Positions 48,964-58,154 of a stretch of DNA of 64,000 nucleotides are shown one piece after another. The stretch spans positions 1-64,000 of the forward strand of contig NZ_JAYFNG010000008.1 in the NCBI RefSeq assembly GCF_034933565.1. Reading direction: 5' to 3'. A program made the translations under genes and the position numbers. Below the pieces are notes generated by a model. That model saw only the letters and a program-made list of their open reading frames with translations, ran no database searches and was not told where the DNA came from. This DNA comes from Raineyella sp034933565 (GTDB taxonomy: Bacteria > Actinomycetota > Actinomycetes > Propionibacteriales > Propionibacteriaceae). Every line of letters begins with the position of its first letter. Positions within the stretch are counted from its first letter, which is position 1.

Positions 48964-50181
48964 ATGACGTACGACGCTCCCCGGGGTGGCCAGGAAATCG
49001 TCCGCGACCCGGTGCGGGGCGCCGGCCGCGACCGGGCACCGCGGGTCGGGCTCCGCTGCGACGCCGACCCGCGGATGGGGGTCGGTCACCTGCTGCGTCA
49101 GCTGGCGCTGGCCGAGGAGTTCGTCGACCGCGGCGTCGAGGTCACCCTGCTCGGTCAGGTGACGGGATCCCCGCTCGCCGACCGGTTGCTGGCCGCCCAC
49201 GGGCTGGCGATGGTGCCGGTCGACGAGGGGCCGGACGCCCTGCTCGCCGAGGTGCGCCGCCGCGGGCTGGACGTCGTGGTGCTGGACGGCTACCGGTTGC
49301 CGGCCGCGCTCGGCACCACCCTGCGGGCCGCCGGGACACCCGTCGCGACGATGGTCGACGGCACGTTCGGCCTGCACCAGGACGCCGATCTCTACGTGGA
49401 CCAGAACTTCGGCGCCACCCGCCCCGCCACGGTCCCGGCGGACCGCGGCGTCCTGGCCGGCATCGAGTACGCCCTGCTGCGCGATGTGGTCCGCTCCCGG
49501 CGCCGACCGGCCGCGGACGCGGCCTCCTCGGCTGCGGTTCCCGCCGAGGCGGCCCTCTCGGGTGTGGCTCCCGCGGACCGGACGCGTGCCGAGGCGGCCC
49601 TCCCGGCTGCGGCCCGGGGAGTGGGTGACGCCGGTCGGGACGAGGGCTCGGCGCCGCGGCTGCTGTGCGTCTTCGGGGGCACCGACGCGTACGGTGCGGC
49701 ACCCACGGTGGTGTCGCTGCTGCTCGGGACCGATGCACCCATGCAGGTCGTGGTGGTGGCCGGCCGGGAGCAGATCGTCGCCGAGCTCGCGGCGATCCGG
49801 CCGGGGCCGGGGCAGCGCCTCGAGGTCGTCGCACCGGTCGACGACCTGCCGGGCCTGGCGGCGGGCTGCGACGGGGTGGTCAGCGCCGCCGGGACGTCCA
49901 TCTGGGAGTTCTTCTGTCTCGGCCTGCCGACCGCCCTGGTCGCCGTCACCACCAACCAGCTCGTCGGCTACGAGGCCGTCCTCGGCGCCGGGCTGGTCGC
50001 CCCCATCGGTCTGCTCGACGGTCTGCGTGATGATCCCACCGCCCGGACGGCCGCACAGGAGGTGCTCGGCCGGTTCGCGGCGGATGCCGCCTGGCGCTCG
50101 GCGCTGGGCGCGCGCGGGGCGGCCCTGGTCGACGGGGACGGCCGGGTCCGGGTCGCCGACGCCATCCTCGCGCTGCGCTGA
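48964..50181 (+). CDS. pseG: PseG-type UDP-sugar hydrolase
   Basis: PseG releases UDP from UDP-2,4-diacetamido-2,4,6-trideoxy-L-altrose before the PseI condensation. The 405-residue protein has a GT28/MurG-like fold: VGLRCDADPRMGVGHLLRQLALA near residue 28 (the G-x-G-H loop), LVDGTFG-like MVDGTFGLHQDADLYVDQNFG, CVFGGTDAYGAAP and SAAGTSIWEFFCLGLPTALVAV with the acidic UDP contact. An Ala-rich insertion of about 50 residues (about 180-230) separates the two halves and is absent from typical PseG of about 280-340 residues. Its own leaderless promoter precedes it. Confidence 0.85.
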   Translation: MTYDAPRGGQEIVRDPVRGAGRDRAPRVGLRCDADPRMGVGHLLRQLALAEEFVDRGVEVTLLGQVTGSPLADRLLAAHGLAMVPVDEGPDALLAEVRRRGLDVVVLDGYRLPAALGTTLRAAGTPVATMVDGTFGLHQDADLYVDQNFGATRPATVPADRGVLAGIEYALLRDVVRSRRRPAADAASSAAVPAEAALSGVAPADRTRAEAALPAAARGVGDAGRDEGSAPRLLCVFGGTDAYGAAPTVVSLLLGTDAPMQVVVVAGREQIVAELAAIRPGPGQRLEVVAPVDDLPGLAAGCDGVVSAAGTSIWEFFCLGLPTALVAVTTNQLVGYEAVLGAGLVAPIGLLDGLRDDPTARTAAQEVLGRFAADAAWRSALGARGAALVDGDGRVRVADAILALR

Positions 50182-50257
50182 GCGGCGCCCGGCGGGCCAC
50201 CCCGCCGCTGTCGGTGGCCTGCCGTAGGGTGACGGCTGTGTCAGCCAGGAGGTCCGT

Positions 50258-51880
50258 GTGCGCACCCGTGTCGTGATCCAGTCCCGCCTCAACTCCTCCC
50301 GGTTGCCGGGCAAGGCGATGATGATGATCGGTGGCATGCCGCTGATCGAGCTCGTCGCCCGGCGCGCCGGGCGCGGCGGCCACGAGGTCGTCGTCGCGAC
50401 CAGCCGTGAGGAGTACGACCAGCGGATCGCCGACCATCTCACCCGCCGCGGCATCCGGGTGCTGCGCGGTTCCCTCGATGACGTGCTGTCGCGGTTCGTC
50501 GCCGCGACCGAGGACCTGGCCGACACCGACCGGGTGGTCCGGCTCACCGGTGACAACCCGATCGTCGACACCGAACTGGTCGACGAACTCATCGTCGCCG
50601 TCGAGGCGTCCGGCCACTCGTACGGCCGGATCGACCTGGCCCGGGTCCCCGAGGGCCTCGGTGTCGAGGTCTTCACCGCCGCTGACCTCCGCCGGGCCGC
50701 GGCCACCGCCACCGCCCCGTACGACCATGAACACGTCACCCCGTGGATCCGCCGCACCCTCGGTGAGCTCCCGTACGCCCCCCAGGGCATCGACTTCGAC
50801 ATCGTCACCTACCGCTGCACCGTCGACTCGCTGGCCGACTACGTCCGGGTCTCGCAGCTGTTCGACCACTACGACGACGTGGTCGGGGTGTCCTGGCGCG
50901 AGCTGATCGCCGGGATCGCCCGCGAGGCGGACCGCAACGGCCCGGCGCTGCCCCGGACCAGCCACGACGGGCTGACGCTGTCCCGGCTGCTGCTCGGCGC
51001 CTCCCCGCTCGGCCGCGACACCGGCGCGATCACCCGGCACCGCCCGGACGCGGCCGAGGCCCGCTCGATCCTCTCCGCCGCCGTCGCCCGGGGCGTCACC
51101 CACGTCGTCACCGGCCGCGACGACGGCGACTCCGAGGCGGCGGTCCGGGTGGCGTACGACCCGGCGCTGCGTCAGCGGGTCGGGGTCATCACCACCCTGC
51201 ACGCGCTCGGCGGTGTCCCCGATGATGCCCTCGGGTACGCCGTGGAGGCTTCGCTGGAGCGGTCCTTTGCCGAGCTCGGCCGGCGCCGGGCCGATGCGGT
51301 GCTCTTCGCCTCCCCGGACGACGCCCTGGCCGGTGGGGGAGCGGCCTGGGCCCGACTGCAGGCCTTCCGCGCCGAGGGGACGGTCGGCCGGGCCGGAGTG
51401 GTGCTCGCCGACCCCGCCGACCTGGACCGGGTCGCCGACCTGCCCGGCCTCGGCCACGTCGCCGTCCCGCTGTCGGTGGTCGATCGGCGGGCCACCGCGG
51501 TCGCCGCCGGCCTCGCCCGCCTGACGGCGGCGGGCGTCGTCGTCACCGTGCACGGGGTGTTCGGCCAGGGCGTCCTCACCACCGGCACCCCACTCACCGC
51601 GCCCGCCAGCATTGCGGCCGAGGCGGCGGCGGCGCGGGCCGCGGTCGCCGCCGCCGCCCCGGTGCTCGGGCGCACCGGGCCGGTCGACCTCTGCCTGGCC
51701 TATGCCGCCGCGCACCCCTGGGTGAGCGCGATCGGGGTCGGGGTCGGCACCGCCGAGCAACTCGTCGAGGTGATGGAGCAGGGCGATGCCGCTGCCCTGA
51801 CCGAGGCGGAGGTGGCGCGACTGGAGCAGCTCGTCCCGGCCGCCGGTGACGATCTGTGCGACTGGCTCACCCGGGCCTGA
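50258..51880 (+). CDS. SpsF-like cytidylyltransferase fused to aldo/keto-reductase-like domain
   Basis: A 540-residue fusion. Residues 1-235 are an SpsF/CMP-Kdo-synthetase-like nucleotidyltransferase: VIQSRLNSSRLPGKAMM, VVVATSREEYDQRI, LRGSLDDVLSRF and VRLTGDNPIVD. In this cluster it would activate the PseI product as the CMP sugar, replacing PseF, which is absent. Residues about 245-540 have the shape of an aldo/keto reductase (LLLGASPLG, AVARGVTHVVTGRDDGDSE, VGVITT, ADAVLFASPDD), but the catalytic Asp, Tyr, Lys and His positions appear as Val, Asp, Thr/Leu and Ala, so it is probably inactive. GTG 50258 has CAGGAGG upstream; TAGGGT near 50225 may be a -10 box. Confidence 0.78.
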   Translation: MRTRVVIQSRLNSSRLPGKAMMMIGGMPLIELVARRAGRGGHEVVVATSREEYDQRIADHLTRRGIRVLRGSLDDVLSRFVAATEDLADTDRVVRLTGDNPIVDTELVDELIVAVEASGHSYGRIDLARVPEGLGVEVFTAADLRRAAATATAPYDHEHVTPWIRRTLGELPYAPQGIDFDIVTYRCTVDSLADYVRVSQLFDHYDDVVGVSWRELIAGIAREADRNGPALPRTSHDGLTLSRLLLGASPLGRDTGAITRHRPDAAEARSILSAAVARGVTHVVTGRDDGDSEAAVRVAYDPALRQRVGVITTLHALGGVPDDALGYAVEASLERSFAELGRRRADAVLFASPDDALAGGGAAWARLQAFRAEGTVGRAGVVLADPADLDRVADLPGLGHVAVPLSVVDRRATAVAAGLARLTAAGVVVTVHGVFGQGVLTTGTPLTAPASIAAEAAAARAAVAAAAPVLGRTGPVDLCLAYAAAHPWVSAIGVGVGTAEQLVEVMEQGDAAALTEAEVARLEQLVPAAGDDLCDWLTRA

Positions 51881-51884
51881 CGCG

Positions 51885-53258
51885 ATGCCTGCCGCCCGGC
51901 CGCCGGCCGGACCACCGCTGGGCCCCGACCGGCCGGCCGGACCATCCGTCGACCCCGCCCTGGCCGCCCGGGCCGCCGCGGCGGAACGCTCCGTCACCGG
52001 CCGCCACCTGCACCGCCCCCTGCTCGCCCCCCGGGCCCGGCTGGCCTGGACGGCACACCCGCCGACTGTCGCGGCGCGGTCCTTCGTCAGCTTCCACTAC
52101 TGGTGGCAGGCGCACGTCCTCGACTGTCTGCTCGACGCCCAGCGGCGCGCCCCCACTGCGGCGCGCCGCTGCCTGATCGCCCCCTGGCCGGCGGCGATGG
52201 CCCTGCGCAACGGTGTCGGCTGGCTCAACGAGTACTACGACGACAACGCCTGGCTGGGCCTCGCGCTCGACCGGATGGAACGCGAGCAGGGCATCGTCGT
52301 CCCGGCCCGAGGACGCGCCCGCGACCTGCAGGTCGTACGGAACCGGGGCGTACGGAACCGGGGCGTACGGGGCGCGCAGGGCGTGCCGGGCCGACCGGGC
52401 GCACGCGGTGGCGACCACGGGGCAGCGGGGCGCCGCGTGCTCGCGGTGGACCGGATCGTCGCCCGGCTGGAGGGCGGCTGGGATGACCGGCCGCTCGGCG
52501 GCGGCATCCCCTGGCGGGTCGGCGACGTCTTCCGCAACGTGCCTGCCAACGGGCCGATGGCGATCCTGATGGCCCGCCGCGGCCGACTCGAACGGGCCTG
52601 TCGCACGCTGACCTGGTTGCGCGAGCACTGTCTGGATGCCGCGACCGGGCTGGTGGTCGACGGCATCCGCCCCGACCCGACCGGGGCGGCACCCTGGCTG
52701 GTCGACCGCACCTTCTACACCTACAACCAGGGCGTGATGCTGGGGGCCGAGGTCGCGGTGCTCCGGGCCGCCCTCGATCGCGGGCCGGGGACGGCGGACA
52801 TTCCCGGCGCCGTCGACGCTCCCGGCGCCGTCGACACTGCCGACACCACCGCTCGGGTGTTGCGGCTGGTCGAGGCGATCGATCGGGGGATGGCCGACGG
52901 CCACGTCCTGGTCGGGTACCGGGGGCGGCCCGAACAGGGTGGCGACGAGGGACTGTTCCGCGGGATCCTCGCTCGCTACCTCGCTCTGGTCGCGACCGAC
53001 CTGCCCGGCGGGACCGCCGACGCCGCGTCGGCCCGTGGGCTCGCCGCCAGGTTGGTCAGGACCACCGCGGAGGCGGCCTGGCAGCATCGGGCGCGGCACG
53101 GCGAGGAGATGTGGTTCGGCCCCGACCCGCGGACCCCGGCGAGGATCCCCCGCCGGTCGGATCCGACGGACCTGCCGGAGCGGGACCTGTCGGTGCAGGT
53201 GGGGGCCTGGATGCTGCTGGAGGCCGCCGCGCGCTGCCCCGGACCGAGGTCACCGTGA
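51885..53258 (+). CDS. GH76-family alpha-1,6-mannanase-like protein
   Basis: A 457-residue (alpha/alpha)6-barrel protein. Family marks are YWWQAHVLDCLLDAQ, the double-Asp active site YYDDNAWLGLAL (D119, D120), FRNVPANGPMAILMARRG, FYTYNQGVMLGAEV and LFRGILARYL. GH76 enzymes cleave or transfer alpha-1,6-mannan. No signal peptide is visible, so it acts in the cytoplasm or is exported by other means. ATG 51885 is 4 bp after the fusion gene, so it is part of the pseG unit. An insertion with an 18-bp repeat (VRNRGVRNRGV) lies near residue 150. Confidence 0.75.
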   Translation: MPAARPPAGPPLGPDRPAGPSVDPALAARAAAAERSVTGRHLHRPLLAPRARLAWTAHPPTVAARSFVSFHYWWQAHVLDCLLDAQRRAPTAARRCLIAPWPAAMALRNGVGWLNEYYDDNAWLGLALDRMEREQGIVVPARGRARDLQVVRNRGVRNRGVRGAQGVPGRPGARGGDHGAAGRRVLAVDRIVARLEGGWDDRPLGGGIPWRVGDVFRNVPANGPMAILMARRGRLERACRTLTWLREHCLDAATGLVVDGIRPDPTGAAPWLVDRTFYTYNQGVMLGAEVAVLRAALDRGPGTADIPGAVDAPGAVDTADTTARVLRLVEAIDRGMADGHVLVGYRGRPEQGGDEGLFRGILARYLALVATDLPGGTADAASARGLAARLVRTTAEAAWQHRARHGEEMWFGPDPRTPARIPRRSDPTDLPERDLSVQVGAWMLLEAAARCPGPRSP

Positions 53259-53479
53259 TGACGTCGGTCCGGACCACGTCGTGGTGACCGATGACTGCGA
53301 CATCGGTCGGACCGAGTCGCCATGACCCGCCGCCGTGACGTCGGCCGCGCCGTGCCGTTGTGACGTCGGTCGCACTACGCCGCTGTGCGGCACGCCAGCC
53401 GGCCCGGGCTCCCGCGCGACAAGCTCTGTCTCAGCGGCCCGGGGTAGCCTGTTGCGGAGCTCGACCAGAAAGGGAAACC

Positions 53480-55558
53480 GTGTCCGATTCCCGCCTCTCT
53501 CCGCCCCCGAGCGTCCCGGACGCCCCGGCAGCCCCGACCCGTGGGGCGGCCCTCGGCGCCGGCGCCAGGGTGGCCCTCGGGATCACGGTCCTCGCCGGCG
53601 TCGTCGGGATCTGGCTGGTGATGCGCCACCTCGCGGGGCAGCCACCGCTGCCGGCCCGCCCCGAGACCGACCCGTTCACCGGCTACGTGTCCGGGCTCGG
53701 CGACCTCGCCGCCCGGCTCGCGACTCTGGCCACCCTCGGTGGCCTGATGGCCATCATCGGCTTCACCCCGGTCGCCGGCACCTACCACCTCACCCCGGTC
53801 GGCGACCGGCTGCGGCACTGGGTCGGCCGCGCCGCCCAGCTGTGGTTCTGGGCCAGTCTGGTGCAGACCGCGGCCAACGGCGCGTACGTCAACGGCGTGC
53901 CCCTGGCGTACGCACTGACGCCCGGCACCTGGTGGGACTTCATCACCAGCACCACCGCCGCGCTGGCCTGGTTCGTCTCGATGCTGGTGGCGCTCGTCAT
54001 CGTCATCGTGGCCTACACCTCCCGGTCGTACGCCGCCTACCTGCTCCTCTTCCTCGCCGGCACCCTGGCGACCACCTTCGTCACCGCGACCGGCAACGTC
54101 TCGGTCGGCCAGAACCACGACTGGGCCACCGACTCCGCCATCTGGCTGTCGCTGGCCTGGGCGCCGCTCGGCGCCGCCGCGGTGGCCGTGGTGCTGCGGG
54201 CGAACGACCTCACCGCGCCCGACTCGGTGACCACCGCGGTGAACCGGCTGCGCCGCTACCAGAAGGTCGTGCCGCTGCTGCTCCTGGTGACCGTCGCCGG
54301 TCACGCCGTCGTCGCCTGGCAGCAGCTCGCCGGCCACCCGATCACCGCCAGCGCGTACGGCCTGGTGACGGTCGGCATCTTCGTCACCCTCGCCCTGCTG
54401 GCGGTCAGCTGGCTGTGGCGGTGGCTGCGCGGCGAGGCCGACCCGGCCCGGACCACCCCGGCGATCGCCGCCCGCTCGGCGCTGCGCGACGTGCTGATCG
54501 GCATCGCGTACGTCACCCTGCGGACGGCCGAGAACCACATCCCCTCACCCCGGTTCCTCATCCCGCAGTCGATCCAGGTCAACTACCTCGGCTACCAGGT
54601 CGACCTGCCGTCCACCGCGGCCCGGATCGCCGCCCTGGGCCGGCCCAACCTGCTCTGGGTGGGGCTGACCGTGCTCGCCCTCGGCGCGTACTACTGGGGC
54701 GTGCTCCGGGTCCACGCCAAGGGTGGCCACTGGCCGATCGTCCGGACGCTGTTCTGGACCCTGGGCTGGGTGCTGGTGCTGTACCTCGCCACCGCCGGGC
54801 TGTGGGAGTACTCCACCGTCCAGTACTCCTGGCACATGCTGGTCCACATGACCGTGAACATGCTGGTCCCGGTCCTCTGCCTGCTCGGTGGGCCGATCTC
54901 GCTGGTGCAGGCGGCCGGCCGGCCGCACCCGAAGGGCCAGATGCTCGGCCCTCGCGACGTCACCGTCGCCCTGCACGACTACCGCCCGCTGCGCCGGGTG
55001 CTCAACCCGCTGGTGGTCTGGGTGCTGTACGCCAGCTCGTTGTTCCTGGTCTACCTGACCCCGATCTTCCCGTGGCTGATGCGGTACCACTGGGCCCACC
55101 AGCTGATGCTGCTGTGGTTCATGCTCACCGGCTACCTGTTCTTCGACATGGTCGCCGGCGTCGACAAGTGGACCAACCTGCCGCACATGGGCCGGCTGGC
55201 CCTGGTGATCGGCGTGATGCCGTTCCACGCGCTGTTCGCGGTCTTCATCCTGCAGGCCTCCCAGCTGATCGGCGAGCCGTTCTACCGGGCGATCGACGTC
55301 CCGTGGATCCCCGATCTGCTGGCCGACCAGGTGATTGCGGGGCAGATCACCTGGATCGTCGGGGAGGTCCCGCTGCTGATCGTCATCCTGGCGCTCAGCA
55401 TCCAGTGGTTCCAGGCTGATTCCCGCGAGGCCAAGCGGCTCGACCGGGCCCAGGACACCGGGCTGGACGACTCGTTCGATGCGTACAACGACATGCTCGC
55501 CGAGCTCGCACAGCGCGACCGGGAGCGCCGGATGGACGAACGGAAGCTGTCGCGGTGA
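53480..55558 (+). CDS. CopD-CtaG fusion, copper uptake/cytochrome oxidase assembly membrane protein
   Basis: A 692-residue protein with about fifteen helices. The N-terminal half (to about residue 330) is CopD-like, with helices around ATLATLGGLMAIIGFTPVAG and FVTATGNVSVGQNHDWATD. The C-terminal half is the caa3-type CtaG domain, with WEYSTVQYSWHMLVHMTVNM and YHWAHQLMLLWFMLTGY holding the conserved histidines. It resembles the CopD-CtaG fusions of mycobacteria (Rv0102 type). The role is copper delivery to respiratory oxidase, with copper import likely. GTG 53480 has AAAGGG upstream, and TAGCCT near 53446 fits a -10 box. The stop overlaps copA as GTGA. Confidence 0.88.
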   Translation: MSDSRLSPPPSVPDAPAAPTRGAALGAGARVALGITVLAGVVGIWLVMRHLAGQPPLPARPETDPFTGYVSGLGDLAARLATLATLGGLMAIIGFTPVAGTYHLTPVGDRLRHWVGRAAQLWFWASLVQTAANGAYVNGVPLAYALTPGTWWDFITSTTAALAWFVSMLVALVIVIVAYTSRSYAAYLLLFLAGTLATTFVTATGNVSVGQNHDWATDSAIWLSLAWAPLGAAAVAVVLRANDLTAPDSVTTAVNRLRRYQKVVPLLLLVTVAGHAVVAWQQLAGHPITASAYGLVTVGIFVTLALLAVSWLWRWLRGEADPARTTPAIAARSALRDVLIGIAYVTLRTAENHIPSPRFLIPQSIQVNYLGYQVDLPSTAARIAALGRPNLLWVGLTVLALGAYYWGVLRVHAKGGHWPIVRTLFWTLGWVLVLYLATAGLWEYSTVQYSWHMLVHMTVNMLVPVLCLLGGPISLVQAAGRPHPKGQMLGPRDVTVALHDYRPLRRVLNPLVVWVLYASSLFLVYLTPIFPWLMRYHWAHQLMLLWFMLTGYLFFDMVAGVDKWTNLPHMGRLALVIGVMPFHALFAVFILQASQLIGEPFYRAIDVPWIPDLLADQVIAGQITWIVGEVPLLIVILALSIQWFQADSREAKRLDRAQDTGLDDSFDAYNDMLAELAQRDRERRMDERKLSR

Positions 55559-58026
55559 GCACCGAAACCAGTGGCGTCGACCCTGTGACCCTCGACCCCG
55601 CGAGCGTCGAGCCTGCGACCCTTGATCCTGCGAGCGTCGACACCGTGCCCACGTACCGGGGCCTGGAGCAACGGTTCGAGCTCGACATCTCCGGGATGAC
55701 CTGCGCGGCCTGCGCCAACCGGATCGAGCGGAAGCTCAACAAGATGGACGGTGTCCGCGCCACCGTCAACTACGCCACCGAACGGGCGGTCGTCACCGGT
55801 CTGGATCCGGCCCGGGCCGAGGAGGCGATCGCGACCGTCGAGAAGGCCGGGTACGGCGCCGCGGAGGTCCGCGAGGGCGAGGAGTCCACCGCGGCCGACG
55901 ACCGGGTGCGGATGCTGCGCAACCGGCTGATCGTCGCGGCGTTCCTCACCGTGCCGCTGGGGGATGTGGCGATCGTGCTGGCCCTCACCCCGCGGATGCG
56001 GTTCCCGGGTTGGGAGTGGCTGCTGGTCGCGCTGTCGCTGCCGGTCGTCTTCTGGGCCGCGCTGCCGTTCCACAAGGCCGCCTGGCGCAATCTGCGGCAC
56101 GGCTCGACCAGCATGGACACGCTGGTCTCCCTCGGTGTCCTCGCCGCGTTCAGCTGGTCGGTCATCTCGATCATCCTCGGTGCCCCGGACCAGTCCGGCT
56201 ATTGGCTCGGCTACGGCATCACCCCGTCCGGCGCCGACTCGCTCTACCTCGAGGTGGCCGCCGCGGTCACCACCTTCCTGCTCGCCGGGCGCTACTTCGA
56301 GGCCCGCTCCAAACGGTCCGCCCGCAGCGTGCTCAGCGCGCTGGGCGACCTGGCCCCGACGACCGTCCGGGTGATCCGCGACGGCCGCGATGTCGTCGTC
56401 CCGCTGGGGGAGCTGCGGGTCGGGGAACGGTTCCTGGTCCGGCCGGGCGAGCGGATCGCCACCGACGGCACCGTCTGCGTGGGGCACTCGGCCGTCGACA
56501 CCTCGATGATGACCGGTGAGCCGATCCCCGAGCAGGTCGCCGAGGGCGACCGGGTGCTCGGGGGCACCATCAATACCACCGGCGCATTGATCATCGAGGC
56601 CCGGCAGGTCGGTGCCCACACCCAGCTGGCCCAGATGGCGGCGACCGCCGACCAGGCGCAGGCCCGCAAGGCGCGGGTCCAGACCCTGGTCGACAAGGTG
56701 GTGGCGGTGTTCGTCCCGACCGTGATCGGCATCGCGCTGGTGACCCTGGCCGCCTGGCTGCTGTCCGGCGCAGGACCGCGCACCTCGTTCAGTGCCGCGC
56801 TGTCGGTGCTGATCATCGCCTGCCCCTGCGCCCTCGGCCTCGCCACCCCGACTGCCCTGATGGTCGGCGTCGGCCGCGGCGGCCAGCTGGGCATCCTGAT
56901 CAAGGGGCCCGACGCGCTGGAGGCCAGCGGAGCCATCGACACCGTCGTGCTGGACAAGACCGGCACCCTCACCACCGGCCGGATGTCGCTGGAACGTACG
57001 GTCCTGGCCGCGGGCGGACCGCTCACCGACGAGGCGGAGCTGCTGGCCCTCGCCGCGGCCGTGGAGCGGCACTCCGAGCACCCGATCGCCCGCGCGATCG
57101 TGGAAGCGGCCGAGCCGGCCGCCGGCGCCCAGTCAGCCGTAGGTGCCCAGCCGGCCGCAGGCGCCCAGCCGGCCGCAGGCGCTGAAGCGGACGAGCCCGA
57201 CCGGCCCACCGCGGGCAGTGAAGCGGACGAGCCGCCGGACCGGGTGCCCTTCGGCGAGATCGTCGAGGCCGACGCGCTGCCCGGACTGGGTGCCCATGCC
57301 CGTCTGGTGCACGGTGAGGTGACGACGGAGGTGCACATCGGCGCGCCCGCGCTGATGGCCGACCTGGCGGCCGCGCTGCCCGCTGACATCGCCGAGGCGC
57401 TCGACCGGGCCGCGGAGGACGGCCGGACCGGGGTGGTGCTCGCGCTCGACGGGCGGGTCGCCGGGGCGTTCGTCGTCAGTGACCGGATCAAGGAGTCCGC
57501 GCCCGGCGCGGTGGCCCGGCTGAAGGCGATGGGGCTGCGTACGGTCCTGCTCACCGGCGATCATGAACGGGCCGCCCGGGCGGTCGGTGACGCCGTCGGG
57601 GTGGACGAGGTGATCGCCGAGGTGCTGCCGACCGACAAGGCCGCCACCGTCGAGCGGCTGCAGGCCGACGGCCGGCGGGTCGCCATGGTCGGGGACGGCA
57701 TCAACGACGCCGCGGCACTCGCGACGGCCAACCTGGGCCTGGCCGTCGTCACCGGCACCGACGTGGCGATGAAGTCGGCCGACATCATCCTGGTCCGCAA
57801 GAGCCTCGACGTGATCCCGGACGCCATCGCCCTGTCGCGGCGTACGCTCCGGACGATCCGCGGCAACCTGGTCTGGGCCTTCGCCTACAACGTGGCGGCG
57901 ATCCCGCTCGCGGCGGCGGGCCTGCTCAACCCGCTGATCTCCGGGCTGGCGATGTCGTTGTCGTCGGTGTTCGTGGTGACGAACTCGATGCGGCTGCGGA
58001 AGTTCGAGTCCGGCGCCCGCCGCTGA
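55555..58026 (+). CDS. copA: Copper-translocating P-type ATPase
   Basis: An 823-residue P1B-type ATPase that pumps Cu(I) out of the cytoplasm or to cuproenzymes. A single heavy-metal-binding domain (residues about 40-105) has GMTCAAC (C50, C53). The membrane site CPC lies in ACPCALGLATPTALMVG near 424, the phosphorylated Asp in DKTGTLTTG near 467, the nucleotide-binding HP in ERHSEHPIARAI and the hinge GDGINDAAALA near 712. The N-terminal 35 residues carry a short repeat (TLDPASV), and the N-domain has an Ala/Gly/Glu insertion (AGAQPAAGAQPAAG). GTGA overlap with the CopD-CtaG gene couples the two. Confidence 0.95.
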   Translation: MSTETSGVDPVTLDPASVEPATLDPASVDTVPTYRGLEQRFELDISGMTCAACANRIERKLNKMDGVRATVNYATERAVVTGLDPARAEEAIATVEKAGYGAAEVREGEESTAADDRVRMLRNRLIVAAFLTVPLGDVAIVLALTPRMRFPGWEWLLVALSLPVVFWAALPFHKAAWRNLRHGSTSMDTLVSLGVLAAFSWSVISIILGAPDQSGYWLGYGITPSGADSLYLEVAAAVTTFLLAGRYFEARSKRSARSVLSALGDLAPTTVRVIRDGRDVVVPLGELRVGERFLVRPGERIATDGTVCVGHSAVDTSMMTGEPIPEQVAEGDRVLGGTINTTGALIIEARQVGAHTQLAQMAATADQAQARKARVQTLVDKVVAVFVPTVIGIALVTLAAWLLSGAGPRTSFSAALSVLIIACPCALGLATPTALMVGVGRGGQLGILIKGPDALEASGAIDTVVLDKTGTLTTGRMSLERTVLAAGGPLTDEAELLALAAAVERHSEHPIARAIVEAAEPAAGAQSAVGAQPAAGAQPAAGAEADEPDRPTAGSEADEPPDRVPFGEIVEADALPGLGAHARLVHGEVTTEVHIGAPALMADLAAALPADIAEALDRAAEDGRTGVVLALDGRVAGAFVVSDRIKESAPGAVARLKAMGLRTVLLTGDHERAARAVGDAVGVDEVIAEVLPTDKAATVERLQADGRRVAMVGDGINDAAALATANLGLAVVTGTDVAMKSADIILVRKSLDVIPDAIALSRRTLRTIRGNLVWAFAYNVAAIPLAAAGLLNPLISGLAMSLSSVFVVTNSMRLRKFESGARR

Positions 58027-58154
58027 CGCCGCCCGGCCGGCGTCGTCCGGGCCCACGCGCAGGCACCCGGCCGGTGTCGTCTGTGCCCGGGCCGCAGCGC
58101 CGGGCCGTACGGGTGGGGCCAGTGTCGAGCCGTACGGGGTGGCGACGGGTGGGG

